From assembly GCF_024679245.1 (NCBI RefSeq), contig NC_090185.1, positions 22,753,973 to 22,817,972 on the forward strand: 64,000 nucleotides of DNA, written 5' to 3'. Shown here piece after piece: positions 9,928 to 24,369 of this stretch; position 1 is the stretch's first letter, and the number at the start of each line of letters is the position of its first letter. The position numbers and the translations under genes were made by a program. The notes beneath the pieces were generated by a model. The model had not been told where the DNA came from. It ran no database searches and was given only the letters and a program-made list of their open reading frames with translations. This DNA comes from Pseudorasbora parva. Taxonomy: Eukaryota > Chordata > Actinopteri > Cypriniformes > Gobionidae.

Positions 9928-9945
9928 TGGTGCCGAAACCCGGGA
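9928..9945 (+). promoter_or_regulatory. Primer binding site complementary to tRNA-Phe 3' end
   Basis: TGGTGCCGAAACCCGGGA begins one base after the 5' LTR. Its complement reads TCCCGGGTTTCGGCACCA, which matches the 3' end of vertebrate tRNA-Phe(GAA), including the CCA tail, over 18 bases. Minus-strand cDNA synthesis would be primed here. Confidence 0.88.
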
Positions 9946-9965
9946 GGGAGAAGACTCCCGCCGCC

Positions 9966-12934
<2,969 letters not shown>

Positions 12935-13286
12935 TGTCGCGGAGGGGGCGTGGTTCTGCGAGGTCTGCAGCGGGAGAGAGTAAGCAGAGCAGAGCGGCAG
13001 GTAAGTAGGTCACGAACAGGTGACGAACACATGTTTCTGATTGCAGTGATTGGCGTGGAGCGCATTTAAGTCGCGGCCGGGAGAGAGTTGAGAGAGAGAG
13101 TTGGACTGGGACTTTGCGACTGTGGGCCACTGAGCTGTTAAAAAAGAATCCTTAAAAGAACGATCGAGATTGAAAGAAGAGAGGCACGCCACTGAGCGTT
13201 TGTTTTGTTTAAATTCAAAGAGACTGAATAAAAGCGAGTCCCAGTCAAAGTCTTCTTCCTTCCACACACACGCGAACCTCATCACA
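12935..13286 (+). repeat. 3' LTR of the second Gmr1-like element
   Basis: TGTCGCGGAG...CATCACA, 352 bp, preceded by the polypurine tract 12921-12934 (gggtggtgggggta). It matches the 5' LTR apart from small indels. GTCCC follows at 13287. Confidence 0.9.
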
Positions 13287-14191
13287 GTCCCCTAGATTTA
13301 ATCTGAAATAACATTGCGTGCTCCATTGATAAATTAACGATACGTTGATCATGTTGATGTGCCAACAAATAGTTTTACAATCAAAGACACTTGCACAACT
13401 CCTCAAGATAAACAATCTCCATCCCTTGTCCCATTGACACTGGGTTCTTTTGGAAGCTGTACAGGGTTGTCTTGCTCTGATAGCCAAAAACACACTTCTT
13501 TAGTGATATTGTTGATTTGGTGAAGTCCTGTGACCTGTGCAGCAGAGCCGGCTTCCCTAAAGCTGAGCAAAGCGTGTTCTCGCTCTGTCCGCACGCATGC
13601 CCGTCCTTCCGGGAGAAGAGCCTGTACAAGGACATTCCGCTCTTGTTGACGTCAAACGGACACATACTCGAAAAAACTTTCCGAAACTTGTGAGAAACTG
13701 GAAGGAGTATTTTTGGCACAGAAAAACTCCCAGCATAAATTGTCTTACAGTTTTGTTTACCATTAGATTGAAATAATGGTAATAATAATACATTTATTAA
13801 TTCTCCTCATTGTAATTGTACCATTTTTTTATTATTTTGCTATGGTTTTGTAAATAACTTAAACAATTTGGCGAACTAACATGGAAATTTAATACTGTGA
13901 AGCTTTGCCTGGAGCTACTTTAGCAATGCAGTTATAGAATAACAGTTTAGAATGTGTCGACCAATCGGAATCAAGCATTTAAGGAGCTATAGTATAAAGT
14001 GAGTTTTATTGGTATGTGCTTAATAATTTGACTTATTGCAGAATGTCTTTCAGCTATCATGACATAATTAATTGGAAGGGTTGTCCTTGTATATCCTGCA
14101 TCAAAATGATCGATATTGGCATTTTTGGAATGATATTGTGCTTTTAAGGGAAACAAGTTGCAAATCAGCTCTATATTTCCATGTATTGTTC
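13287..14191. repeat. Host repeat R, copy 1, right part
   Basis: This continues repeat R after the insertion. It aligns closely with 26035-27106, for example caacaaatagttttac (13362 and 26109), the block near 13381-13720 and the low-complexity end near 13750-14190. Overlapping open frames exist on both strands, but the two copies differ by indels that break them, so no coding function is claimed. Confidence 0.75.
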
Positions 14192-14218
14192 CACTTTATA
14201 TTATTAGGCCTTAACTAT

Positions 14219-15337
14219 TAGGGGTGTCATCAATAATCGATTCGACGATGCATCGCGATGCGGGGCATGAACGATTAAGCATCGATGCGGCAAAGTGCCA
14301 TAATCGATTATGTCACTGTTTATTTTCTGGCGGACGATAAAGTTGTGAAGTTTCAAATACTTCCGGTTCCGGGAGAATAACAACAACAACAAGGAAGATG
14401 GCTGAGGCGGAGGGAGATGACCGCGATAGACGGGTTATTAAAAACGCGCTAACGACCCGAGGTGTGTAGGATTGTTCGTATATATTTTTTGCACAATAAT
14501 AAATTAATCTATAATGACGAAATATGGCGCAATTCACCTTTATTCCACAAGGTGGCAATGTCTGATACCCAATGATGAAGTGACGTTTCACTCATAGTTA
14601 CCTCTGACAGAAAATGAAACAATAATTATAATCTGCAAAACTTGAAATGGGTTAGTGATTTACTTCAGAGAGCAAGTACTAAACACAATCATATGTTAGT
14701 GTCACTGTCTCTTGATGATGGATGTGGTCAAGAAGCTGTCAGTGATCAAAATATTGATTTTGAAGACATTGAAAATGAGTTTGGAGAATATGCATGAGAT
14801 CGCGAATATGAGTCAGATGCTGAATATACTGGTAAACGAGCTCTGACGAGGTCATATGATGTATTAAACATCTGCTCAAACTGAATCCTTCCAAGCTCCA
14901 AAAGGTAACAAAATAGGTTTTATTTTATTCTTCTGTAGCTGTTACTCTAAAATCAGGAGTTTTATATATTATCACAACAGGTAGAGGTCTATCCATGTTA
15001 AATATAGATCCGGGTCGCTAACGACCTGAATATGTAAGAATGTTTGGTGAAACAGTCATGCATTTAAGGGTTAATTGCATTTTATTTAATTTTATTTAAT
15101 TACATTTTATTTTATTTAATAACTTTTATGTCAAAGATACAGGAGACACAAAGCAGCCAATACAATCTGTTGTTTAATATCTGCTTGTATTGCCTCATGA
15201 CTGATGAAAAATTTTCTTTGTGTGCAGTAGAATTTTGATGCATCACAATGCATCGTAGAATACAAATTGAATCGAATCGTTACCTGGTGAATCGTAATCG
15301 AATCGAATCGTGAAGGCAGTGCCAATGCACACCCCTA
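14219..15337. mobile_element. Non-autonomous hAT-type element with TTAACTAT duplication
   Basis: The ends are TAGGGGTGTCA (14219) and TGCACACCCCTA (ending 15337), inverted repeats of hAT type. The 8-bp target duplication TTAACTAT is perfect (14211-14218 and 15338-15345). Subterminal repeats such as aatcgattcgacgatgcatcg and aatcgaatcg occur near both ends. No transposase ORF is seen. A segment around 14700-15075 with a small disrupted open stretch and a ...aagggTTAA end may be a second, piggyBac-like fragment nested inside; that is weak. Confidence 0.85.
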
Positions 15338-15349
15338 TTAACTATGTAC

Positions 15350-15756
15350 TGAGACAAGTGTCCAGAGCGCTCATCAGCGTCGTCCTGGAAACAAGGCAGT
15401 CACACCTGCACCCGCTCATCACGGGCTGAGCCGTCACACCTGCGGATCATCAGTGGGCGGCTTCATAAAGCCGACAAATGACCAGAGAGGTGAGAGATGT
15501 CTCCAGAAGACTCGGCTAACTGTTGTTTCCATTTAACCTCTAGAAAGCAGAGTGTGACGGCTAGCCCCCAGTACAGAAGAAAGAGCACGGACCCACATCA
15601 CCGCGAGCACTAAAGAGGGAGAGAAAGAGGAACACGCCGAGCACCGAGCAGTCTTCACGGCGCACTTTCACTTTCACCGCCATCTGCACTAATACAATCC
15701 ACCCTTCGGGGAATTCACCTGCCATCCTGTGTCGTGTGCTTCTTCACCCCGTCACA
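15350..15756. mobile_element. Solo LTR, 407 bp
   Basis: TGAGACAAGTG...CGTCACA with TG...CA ends, flanked by GTAC on both sides (15346-15349 and 15757-15760). The paralogous site at 27138-27155 reads ctatgtacttacat without it. No internal retroelement sequence remains, as expected after LTR-LTR recombination. Family and orientation are not assigned. Confidence 0.8.
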
Positions 15757-16020
15757 GTACTTGCATAAAAAATAAGTACAATGGAAAAAATTATTTGGCT
15801 GATATTGAGGTGGGATACGGGTAAAGTTAGGGACAGGTGTATAGGTAAGTTTAAGGGAAGGGTTAGGTGTAAGGGATGGGTCAACAGTGTAATAATAAAT
15901 GAGATGAATTAGAGATGTATTTACATGCATGTCATTTTTCAAATGTAAGTACAACGTAAAAACATGTACTGTATGTACACATTAATGCATCGTATCAAAT
16001 AATTCATTTAAATGTTAGTA

Positions 16021-17651
16021 CAGTCTTGTTCAAAATAATAGCAGTACAATGTGACTAACCAGAATAATCAAGGTTTTTAGTATATTTTTTATTGCTACGT
16101 GGCAAACAAGTTACCAGTAGGTTCAGTAGATTGTCAGAAAACAAACAAGACCCAGCATTCATGATATGCACGCTCTTAAGGCTGTGCAATTGGGCAATTA
16201 GTTGAAATGGGTGTGTTCAAAAAAATAGCAGTGTCTACCTTTGACTGTACAAACTCAAAACTATTTTGTACAAACATTTTTTTTTTCTGGGATTTAGCAA
16301 TCCTGTGAATCACTAAACTAATATTTAGTTGTATGACCACAGTTTTTTAAAACTGCTTGACATCTGTGCGGCATGGAGTCAACAAACTTGTGGCACCTCT
16401 CAGCTGTTATTCCACTCCATGATTCTTTAACAACATTCCACAATTCATTCACATTTCTTGGTTTTGCTTCAGAAACAGCATTTTTGATATCACCCCACAA
16501 GTTCTCAATTGGATTAAGGTTTTGGAGATTGGGCTGGCCACTCCATAACATTAATTTTGTTGGTTTGGAACCAAGACTTTGCCCGTTTACTAGTGTGTTT
16601 TGGGTCATTGTCTTGTTGAAACAACCGTTTCAAGGGCATGTCCTCTTCAGCATAGGGCAACATGACCTCTTCAAGTATTTTAACATATGCAAACTGATCC
16701 ATGATCCCTGGTATGCGATAAATAGGCCCAACACCATAGTAGGAGAAACATGCCCATATCATGATGCTTGCACCTCCATGCTTCACTGTCTTCACTGTGT
16801 ACTGTGGCTTGAATTCAGAGTTTGGGGGTCGTCTCACAAACTGCCTGTGGCCCTTGGACCCAAAAAGAACAATTTTACTCTCATCAGTCCACAAAATGTT
16901 CCTCCATTTCTCTTTAGGCCAGTTGATGTGTTCTTTGGCAAATTGTAACCTCTTCTGCACATGCCTTTTTTTTAACAGAGGGACTTTGCGGGGGATTCTT
17001 GAAAATAGATTAGCTTCACACAGACGTCTTCTAACTGTCACAGTACTTACAGGTAACTCCAGACTGTCTTTGATCATCCTGGAGGTGATCATTGGCTGAG
17101 CCTTTGCCATTCTGGTTATTCTTCTATCCATTTTGATGGTTGTCTTCCGTTTTCTTCCACGTCTCTCTGGTTTTGCTCTCCATTTTAAGGCATTGGAGAT
17201 CATTTTAGCTGAACAGCCTATAATTTTTTGCACCTCTTTATAGGTTTTCCCCTCTCTAATCAACTTTTTAATCAAAGTACGCTGTTCTTCTGAACAATGT
17301 CTTGAACGACCCATTTTCCTCAGCTTTCAAATGCATGTTCAACAAGTGTTGGCTTCATCCTTAAATAGGGGCCACCTGATTCACACCTGTTTCTTCACAA
17401 AATTGATGACCTCAGTGATTGAATGCCACACTGCTATTTTTTTTGAACACACCCCTTTCAACTAATTCAACTAATTGCCCAATTGCACAGCCTTAAGAGC
17501 GTGCATATCATGAATGCTGGGTCTCATTTGTTTTCTGAGAATCTACTGAACCTACTGGTAACTTGTTTGCCACGTAGCAATAAAAAATATACGAAAAACC
17601 TTGATTATTCTGGTTAGTCACATTGTACTGCTATTATTTTGAACAATACTG
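16021..17651 (-). mobile_element. Tc1-type DNA transposon, 1631 bp, TA target site
   Basis: It is flanked by TA on both sides (16019-16020 and 17652-17653). Terminal inverted repeats are long, about 210 bp (16021-16237 and 17435-17651), beginning CAGTCTTGTTCAAAATAAT and its near complement. The interior encodes a DD34E transposase on the minus strand with one frameshift. The size, TA site and long TIRs with internal repeats fit the IR/DR arrangement of fish Tc1 elements. Confidence 0.95.
16318..17314 (-). pseudogene. Tc1 transposase (DD34E) with a single frameshift
   Basis: Start ATG at 17314 (minus strand). Residues 1-110 are the paired-type helix-turn-helix DNA-binding region with a basic linker (RRGRKRK). 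The catalytic residues are all present: Asp144 (WTDESK), Asp235 ([11 protein letters not shown]) and Glu about 35 residues later (NPIENLW). After WPAQSP one extra base in the T run at 16520-16523 (plus strand) shifts the frame; the other frame continues NPIENLWGDIKNAV to the stop at 16318. Expected length is about 330 residues. No other break is visible, so the copy was inactivated recently or the run length is a sequence error. Confidence 0.92.
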
Positions 17652-17884
17652 TACATAGGACACTAATATAAAGTAGGTCCCCATGTATTTAATATTCAAG
17701 TACCAAAAGGCTTGCGTAGAGCACATGCCTAATTCTTATCATCTAACCCATCTTTAATCTGCGTGCAAGACTGAGGGGATTTACTAGAACAGTATCTTTT
17801 CATCACTGTGTTGCTCATACTGAAAGAAGAACACAAAAAAAAAGACTTGGGGGGCTTCTCAGTGACTCCACCCATTTTACTGTT

Positions 17885-17892
17885 TATTTATA
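17885..17892 (+). promoter_or_regulatory. Possible TATA box of protease gene A
   Basis: TATTTATA lies 38 bp before the ATG and is kept at the same place in gene B (28464-28471). The surrounding 60 bp are almost identical in both genes. A 5' UTR of about 10-20 bases would follow if it is used. Confidence 0.4.
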
Positions 17893-17929
17893 CAGTGCTT
17901 TGCCATGATAACTCAGTTTCATCTTCATC

Positions 17930-20739
17930 ATGACCACGATCATCATCTCTCTGCTCCTGCTGGCCTCTCTGCTGCCACACCTGACCTTCACTGGTGAGAT
18001 TGATTATTTAACAGCATATTACAATGATTTTTAAAAAATGATTCTTTTGTATTTGGTGAATAAGTTGACTGACAGCACTCTCTATCTCACTCTCTCTCTC
18101 TATCTCAGCTCATGTAAATGTGGGTATAGTGAACGGCAATGAAGCCAAACCCCACTCCAGACCTTACATGGTTTCTCTTCAGTTGTATGGGCGACATATC
18201 TGTGGTGGATCTCTCATTTCTGATGAGTTTGTCTTGACTGCCGCACATTGCAGGAATGGGTAAAAGCAAATTCAGCTTCCCTTTTATTAAAAAGATTGAC
18301 AAGAAAATGTGCCATGCTTAGTCTTGTGGTGCCATCTATCTGCAACAAAGACACTCTGGCTTTGCATTCACAAAATTACGTTGGGATGGATGCATAGTTG
18401 TCTTTTAATTCTTCTTTGCCCTGTTTTCACTGTCAACTTTCCTCTTTAGACTCTTTGATAGTGCCATTTTCTTTAGCCTTAGCAGCTAGCTTAAATGTTA
18501 ACATCACTCTGCATACACAACATAACCTACCCTCAGCACTCTCAGTGTAAAAGTAGGCCACGTCAAATAATTATTACAAAGTAGGCTCCACTGTGTAACA
18601 AGTAGGGTTGGTTACTGAAACCCAGTGCTAATATAGCACCGGTACCTATACAACCGGTACCAGACCGAATCAGAACGCAGATTTCAGTTTCTCATTTTGG
18701 TGCCATCAAACGTGCTTTTTGGCTGGCGCTGAGCCAGAGACATATGATAGATAGTTTTCAACCACACCATGTTTATTTTAGGTTTCAGACATTTAAATGC
18801 ACATAAGTAGCAGCAAAAACATGCTGATGGAAGTGGCAATAACAATCCTCTCTGACAGTTATAATTTGACTGTGTTTTGTTCGTATCAGACATGCATTAT
18901 ATAAGTTACTATATATCTTCTCTGAGTTCACCGTTCACTTACTTTCATGTGTTTCCTGAGACAAGGATGAATTTACGTAATGTAAATCCGACAGATCCGA
19001 TTCTCTGAGGCGCAAACTAACATGACGGCGCCCAACGCGCATTATAGATCAACTAACATGATCATGACAAAACACATTCACTTATACATATTTGAAAATT
19101 AAAATATCAGATAGCTCATGACATAGGTAACAAGTTTGTGAATATTTTGAATTAAAAATAAAAATAAAAAAACGATACAGCTGAGCACTGAGTGGTTTTG
19201 CGGTTGCTTTTGTGTCATGTGAGAAGGATGCGTTGCCATGGAAACAATAAGGCCATGTTCTAAGCCAGAGAATATGGTCATATTAATGCAAAATAATGCT
19301 GAACTGAAGCTGGTTTGTAGCAGACCAAGACTAAAGACTAGTTTTCTGTTATTAGTGCTGTTATTTAGTGTTAAATTAGGCCTATTGTAGTTAAGTTAGG
19401 TGGCTTTAGCTTTTACTGTGAATTTAAGTAAAATGTGTTTTGTATCTATTTATATATTTAAGTATACTTTAATAAATTGTTTAATTTAAAGAATAATAAA
19501 AAAATCAATAAAAAGACATTATTTAATGTCTTCCACCATCGTTTTGTGGCTCTTTTTTTAAGTATTGGTTCAGGCACCATTTAGGCACCGGTATCGTTTA
19601 AAAAGTACCAGTTTGCACTGGAATCATAAAAAAACCTAAACGATACCCAAACCTGGTAACAAGCAAATTAAAATCATACACATTTATTATTCACAATATG
19701 GAAATGCCTTTTTCAGCTATTTAAAATTTCGTAAATTATCCTTTGACTATGTTCTTTGGCCTGATGCCAAACTTATGTATAACACTAATGACCTCCATGA
19801 CATTTTCTTTTGACAGAGAAGAGAATCTGACGGTTGTGGTTGGAGCTCATGACTTAACGCAGGAGTCGGATCGTATCGATGTGAAGTCCTACATCCCACA
19901 TCCAGACTATAAATTCAGTTCTACTGGGAATGACATCATGCTTTTGAGGGTAACACATGTAATTGTTCATTCAGTATCTGATCAGGAAACAGTGGCACAA
20001 AGCTAAAACACACAAAGTTTGAATTTCTGTTGCAATGTCGGCTTGATGTAAGAAATATTCTCAAAATTTTTGAAAATGGTCTGTTCGAATATTTTATGCA
20101 CAGATCCTCTCCTTGGCTTTCAGGGTTTTCGTACTAACCTCACAAACGGCAGTATAATCAACCGCAGTTTGACAGTCTTAATGAAGATGATTAAATATTT
20201 CATTAATAACGGTTGCGTTTTTGAATTAAAGCTACAGGAAAAAGTTGACCAAAACACAGATGTTGAATGGATATCATTACCAGAGAAAGGAGAAGATGTG
20301 GAAACAGAAACTGTCTGTAGTGTTGCCGGCTGGGGAAGACTGACGACTAATGGTCCAGCGAGTGTTTGTCTAATGGAGGCAAACGTGAAAATAATGAATA
20401 ACCCAGAATGTAGCTATAGATGGAGAGAATTCGTCCAATACTCACTCTCACATATGATGTGCACACGTGGTCATGGTGGATCCTGCCTTGTAAGTACAAA
20501 AGATGATTCACACACTTTGATTGTTACTTAGTTATGTGTACTGATAAGGCACTTTAGTGACGTGTTCTGTTTCTTCACAGTATGACTCAGGAGGTCCTCT
20601 GGTATGTGGAAAAACTGCAGTTGGCATCACATCATTTGGATATAAAGATCAGTGCAATTCAGCTGAATATCCTAATGTGTATACTAAGATTTCACCATAT
20701 CTTGAATGGATTGACAAGATAATCAGAAATATGAAGTGA
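17930..20739 (+). CDS. Serine protease A, granzyme/mast-cell-protease-like, five exons
   Basis: Exons 17930-17993, 18109-18259, 19817-19949, 20232-20489 and 20581-20739 join in frame to 254 residues; all introns are GT-AG. Exon 1 is a hydrophobic signal peptide ([11 protein letters not shown]...). A short pro-segment AHVNVG precedes [17 protein letters not shown], the mature N-terminus of trypsin-fold enzymes; release after Gly rather than Arg/Lys is granzyme-like. The catalytic triad is visible: His in LTAAHC, Asp in NDIMLL, Ser in DSGGPL. The residue before DSGG is Tyr (position 193, normally Gly, whose backbone forms the oxyanion hole). Position 189 appears to be Gly, so no trypsin-like Asp. 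Exon 4 has an AAAG acceptor where gene B has ACAG, and an in-frame alternative start at 20124. Probably a secreted or granule protease of leukocytes; activity is uncertain because of Tyr193. Confidence 0.9.
18603..19655. mobile_element. Non-autonomous hAT-type element in intron 2 of gene A
   Basis: The ends are TAGGGTTGG and CCCAAACCTG, flanked by the perfect 8-bp duplication GTAACAAG (18595-18602 and 19656-19663). Sequences near both ends contain ACCGGTAC motifs. The same element with the same duplication sits in intron 2 of gene B and in copy C, so it predates the gene duplication. No transposase is encoded. Confidence 0.9.
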
Positions 20740-20766
20740 GCTAAGTCCTTCCTTATAACTTCTTTC

Positions 20767-20772
20767 AATAAA
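20767..20772 (+). terminator. Polyadenylation signal of gene A
   Basis: AATAAA, 28 bases after the stop codon, in a context (ttctttcAATAAAgtatcac) identical in genes A, B and C. Confidence 0.75.
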
Positions 20773-20856
20773 GTATCACATGGCAAGTATCAGTATTGTG
20801 TTGAGTGCTTTGTGACTCAAATGTATCAGTGCAAAATGTGTTTTTGTAACAAAGTT

Positions 20857-21134
20857 TGGTAACACTTCAGTATGGGGAACATATTCACTATTAACTACGA
20901 CTTTTGCCTCAATAAACTCCTAATTTACTGCTTATTTATAGATAGCAAGGCAGTTTTTGTAGCATTTAAGTTTAGGTATTGGCTAGGATTAAGAGATGTA
21001 GAATAAGGTCATGCAGAATAAGGCATTAAAATGTGCTTTATAAGTTCTAATAAACAGCCAATATCCTAGTAATATGCATGCTAATTAGCAACTAGTTAAT
21101 AGTTAATAACTGAACCTTAAAATAAAGTATTACC
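20857..21134. mobile_element. MITE in the 3' flank of gene A
   Basis: The ends ggtaacact and agtattacc are inverted. It is flanked by CAAAGTT (20850-20856) and the slightly changed CCAAGTT (21135-21141). Copy C reads tatcaaagttccactg at 49798-49813 with no MITE, which is the empty site. The type is Angel-like; no ORF. Confidence 0.8.
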
Positions 21135-21141
21135 CCAAGTT

Positions 21142-21531
21142 CCACTGAGAGGTGATGTGATGAACCCCAGTGCAGTCTTTTATTAGAGACAATCATAAAC
21201 TTCAAAAAAAGACTTGGCTTAACTAAAATTGACTTGATTTAAACAAATTTGCCTAGACATAAACAGACTTAGCTTAAAATCACAACCTATGGGTTACAAC
21301 TTACAATATCAGACATAGACTATGGCAACATGAAGGCTTAAATACACAAGGGCTAATAACAAGACAAGGGACACCTGTGAACAATGATCAACCCATAAAC
21401 CAATGACAACATGACACAGGAACACATGAGGGCATGAAATCACATGACAAGACCAGGAAATGCATGACAAAACATGACAGTGAACATGATAACTCAAAAC
21501 CTGAACCTACACCAAAACACCTTGTGACAGT
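21142..21531 (-). repeat. LTR-like remnant
   Basis: The right end (ccttgtgaca) reads TGTCACAAGG on the minus strand, an LTR-like start. The interior has the AC-rich spaced motifs (caacatgacac, gaaatcacatgac) seen in fish LTRs. No matching target duplication was found and the left boundary is uncertain. The same block is present at 32121-32514 and, truncated, at 49806-49900. Confidence 0.45.
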
Positions 21532-21586
21532 TTTAGTAAGTGAGAAAACCTTACAAGCACTCTTACAGTGTAATTTAATTGCAATT

Positions 21587-21587
<1 letters not shown>

Positions 21588-21652
<65 letters not shown>

Positions 21653-22425
21653 GATTAATTCCGAAGAATCTCTAAGTGCTACTTGGGAAAATGACACAAA
21701 TGTAATACAAGTTAAAAAGTAAAAAACAAGCAAACAAACAAATAAAACAAGTACAAATATAGAATAATAAAAACAATGAATTATTGTAGATATGGTGGTG
21801 CATCTCCAGTGATACATTTATGTGTGAGAAGGAGGATTTTATAGTCGATTTGGGATGAAACAAGGAGCAATTGCAGTAAGTGTAAATGGGAGATATCAGA
21901 TATGTGATCATATTTACAAACTCTCCTAAGGACTCTGGCACCGACGTTCTAATTGTATTGAAGCATCTGGATATTTCTGCCAGAAATCCCACAGAAAAGT
22001 CTGTTGCAGTAGTCCAGCCTGGTGGAGACAAAGGCATGGACAAGTTCCTCTGCATCTGGAAAGGTTAAAAGAGGACGAAGTTTGGAGATGCTTCAAAGGT
22101 GTTGGAAGGAAGTTTTGCAGATGTGTTTAATGTGGTCATTGAAGGTCAGCTAGGGGTCAAACTTAATCCCTAGGTTTGTGACTGAGGAGGAGAAAGTGAT
22201 GACCGGGCCGTCAAAGATGAGCTGGGATAAGGGAGAGGAGTGGATCTGATGAGGGGTGCCAACAAGTAGTGCCTCAGTTTTACTTATTAAGGTCAGCTGG
22301 AGGAAGTTACTTCTCATCCATGCCTTTATCTCCTCAAGACATGTGGTGAGTCGTGACAGAGATATGGAGGGGCTTGAGACAGTTTTTATATAAAGTTTCG
22401 TGTCATCAGGATAACAATGAAAGGA
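21588..22425 (-). pseudogene. L2-type LINE fragment, unit A, with (TTA)n 3' tail
   Basis: On the minus strand the RT reads YPDDTKLYIK, then LTTCLEEIKAWMRSNFLQL, KTEALLVG, FDGPVITFSSSVTNLGI, a set of motifs from the catalytic box to the thumb of L2/CR1-type LINE RTs. The catalytic box is altered (YPDD for YADD). The 3' end of the LINE (low coordinates) ends in a pure trinucleotide run 21588-21652, the expected microsatellite tail. It is 5'-truncated just upstream of the catalytic box and broken in frame. Confidence 0.8.
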
Positions 22426-22740
22426 TCCTTGGAATAGTTCCACTTTACCACAAACAAGTATATTTAATACAACTTTAGCACAGCTTTTGTACAACTAAAA
22501 TGCATTTAGTTCAAAATGAGTTGTTCCAATTTAACTGACTTTAAGTATACCAATTTATAGTGTCACAAATACATTTAGTTCTACTGCATGCAAATTGCAA
22601 TTTAAATCCTGACCAGCCTGACATAGCAACAGTTCAGCCAATGGCATGAGTTTGGGGTGGAGCTGTTTGACCAATTATAGCAGATGGGGATAATGTTCTG
22701 AGAAACCTGTGTGGAAAGAGTTTAGTTTTAAAAGAATGTG
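22426..22740. other. Non-coding flank of unit A
   Basis: Conserved with 33346-33640 and 55765-56628 (for example aactaaaatgcatttag and ccagcctgacatagcaacag). This is host sequence of the tandem unit; no gene is seen. Confidence 0.6.
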
Positions 22741-23137
22741 GGTAACACTTTACAATACGGGTTCACTAATAGGCATTAATTCATGCTTAATTCGTGCACA
22801 GACAATCATGAGTTAATGTATTACTAATGGTGAACCAACCCATTTATTAATGATTACTGCATCAGCAACTAATGAAGATTCTACATGATTAATAGATTAA
22901 GTAATCATTAAAATGTTATTAGTTAAATATTTAATAATGTGTTAATTCCTTATTAAGGGATTATATTAACTAATAATTTAAATTGATGTGTTAATTACCA
23001 CAATGGGTCAAAGCCATGCATTTCAACTTCCAGTTTTTTGCTTTACTGAATCATTAGCTAATGATTTATAAAGATATCATTATGTTATGACTTTACTTGT
23101 TGGGGTACATGACAATTAACTAACTTATTAAAAGGGG
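22741..23137. repeat. Foldback MITE, unit A, partial
   Basis: It starts ggtaacactttacaatacggg and matches the arms of related elements at 56629-57346 and 58808-59262. The uninterrupted ttaataATGTGttaattcc near 22931-22950 is the empty site of the BEL/Pao insertion at 33759. The copy stops near 23137. Confidence 0.7.
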
Positions 23138-23299
23138 GTGAAACACTCAGTTTCAGTCAATCTCATGTCAATCTTGAGTACCTATAGAGTAGTATTGCAT
23201 CCTTCATATCTCCGAAAAGTCTTTAGTTTTATTATATTTATAAAAGAAATATGGGCTGTACCGAGTCTTTCCGTGAAAAAACAGAGCGCCTGGAGGCGT

Positions 23300-24250
23300 A
23301 TCGTGTGGGCGGAGCTAAAGAATGACGATCGCGCACAAAGCGGTGACGTCCTCAAGCATGGAGAAACCCATGGCTATCGATTGATTCAGCTAATACATAT
23401 ATGATCCAGAATCAGATTCGGAGGCTGAAATAAATTGAACAGGAGAAACAGCAACAGCAGGACGTCCGTCTCTGTGGTATGTACTGTATTTAGTGGCCTG
23501 TCAACATTTGTGTGTGTTTACTCGCAATTTATGAGGACATGATTCGGTTTATGGACCATTGTATGCGACTAAACCTTAGCAGTAGCAAGCAAAACGGTTT
23601 TGCACATCAGACTAGTGTAACTTTATACATAGAACAACAATGGAGTAACCGATTGTGTCGTTTACTGATGTTTACTCACGCGACGATAGCCAACAGCATA
23701 GACATTTGAAGCAGTTTTACTCGCCGACTGTGAACCTTTATCGCTGGGACCGCCCTGTCAAAAACACACTTCTTTGGTATGATTTGGTGAAGTCCTGTGA
23801 CAGCAGTGACCGTGGAGATCCACTTTGCGATGCGACTGAAGTGATGTTGTGAAGCTTCCCGTCATTTCTGCGCTCAAATCGGTTCAAATGCAGCGCTGCC
23901 TTCCCGAATGCTGTGCTGAAGCATTGAAGTCGCTCGAGGTCACCCATAGGAATAAAGTGGAGCACGGCGCGGACTATAACGACACAAGTGTTCACGGACG
24001 ACTGGATCTGCAGCTGAGAGAGTGTTTATGGGCGTGAATTTCCTCTCTCGCTCTAGTCACACGCGCGCGCCTACCCTACCGGGAGAAGAGCCCGACCTTC
24101 CGCTCTATCGACGTCAAGCCGACCCATACTCGAAAAAAACTCTCCGAAACTTGTGAGAAACCGGAAGGAGTATTTTTGACACAGAAATACTCCATCAAAC
24201 GTCCAACATTAGTTCTTGAAACTTTGTCTATGTTTAGGATGGGAATCCAA
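23300..24250. repeat. Host repeat R, copy 2 (diverged)
   Basis: It shares with copy 1 the segments near 23405-23600 and with copies 1 and 3 the block from cacacttctttgg (23766) and, after unrelated sequence, from catactcgaaaaa to the ggaaggagtatttttg stretch (24125-24180). Open frames in it are not conserved between copies. Confidence 0.65.
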
Positions 24251-24369
24251 GTCTTTAACAGTGTAAAAGCTCAGTATGCATGAAACAGGATTTCACCCCC
24301 CCCTTTCAGTAATATGTAAATTTGGTTATGAATTTTGAATTAATTTTAAATTCGTTAATATTCAAGTTG

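Larger units (their letters stand above)
14192..17690. repeat. MITE carrying three nested insertions
   Basis: The outer MITE starts around 14192 (actttatattattaggcc) and ends around 17663-17680 (actaatataaagtaggt), inverted ends resembling fish Angel-like elements. Its middle survives at 14211-14218, 15338-15350, 15757-16020 and 17652-17680. A short copy without the insertions lies at 27107-27196. The three insertions are listed separately. Confidence 0.65.

Noticed and set aside
13381..13719. 112-codon minus-strand frame, with a similar 117-codon frame at 26261-26614
   Set aside because: The two copies differ by indels and neither has protein motifs. They lie in repeat R; conservation is explained by duplication.
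15350..15756. Possible promoter or exon of a host gene
   Set aside because: TG...CA ends, flanking GTAC and absence at 27140 show that it is an inserted LTR.
20581..20739. Tyr193 as a sequencing error
   Set aside because: The same TATGAC codons occur at three separate loci (20581, 31565 and copy C near 49209).
21142..21531. Full solo LTR with target duplication
   Set aside because: No matching flanks were found and the left boundary is unclear, so it is listed only as LTR-like.
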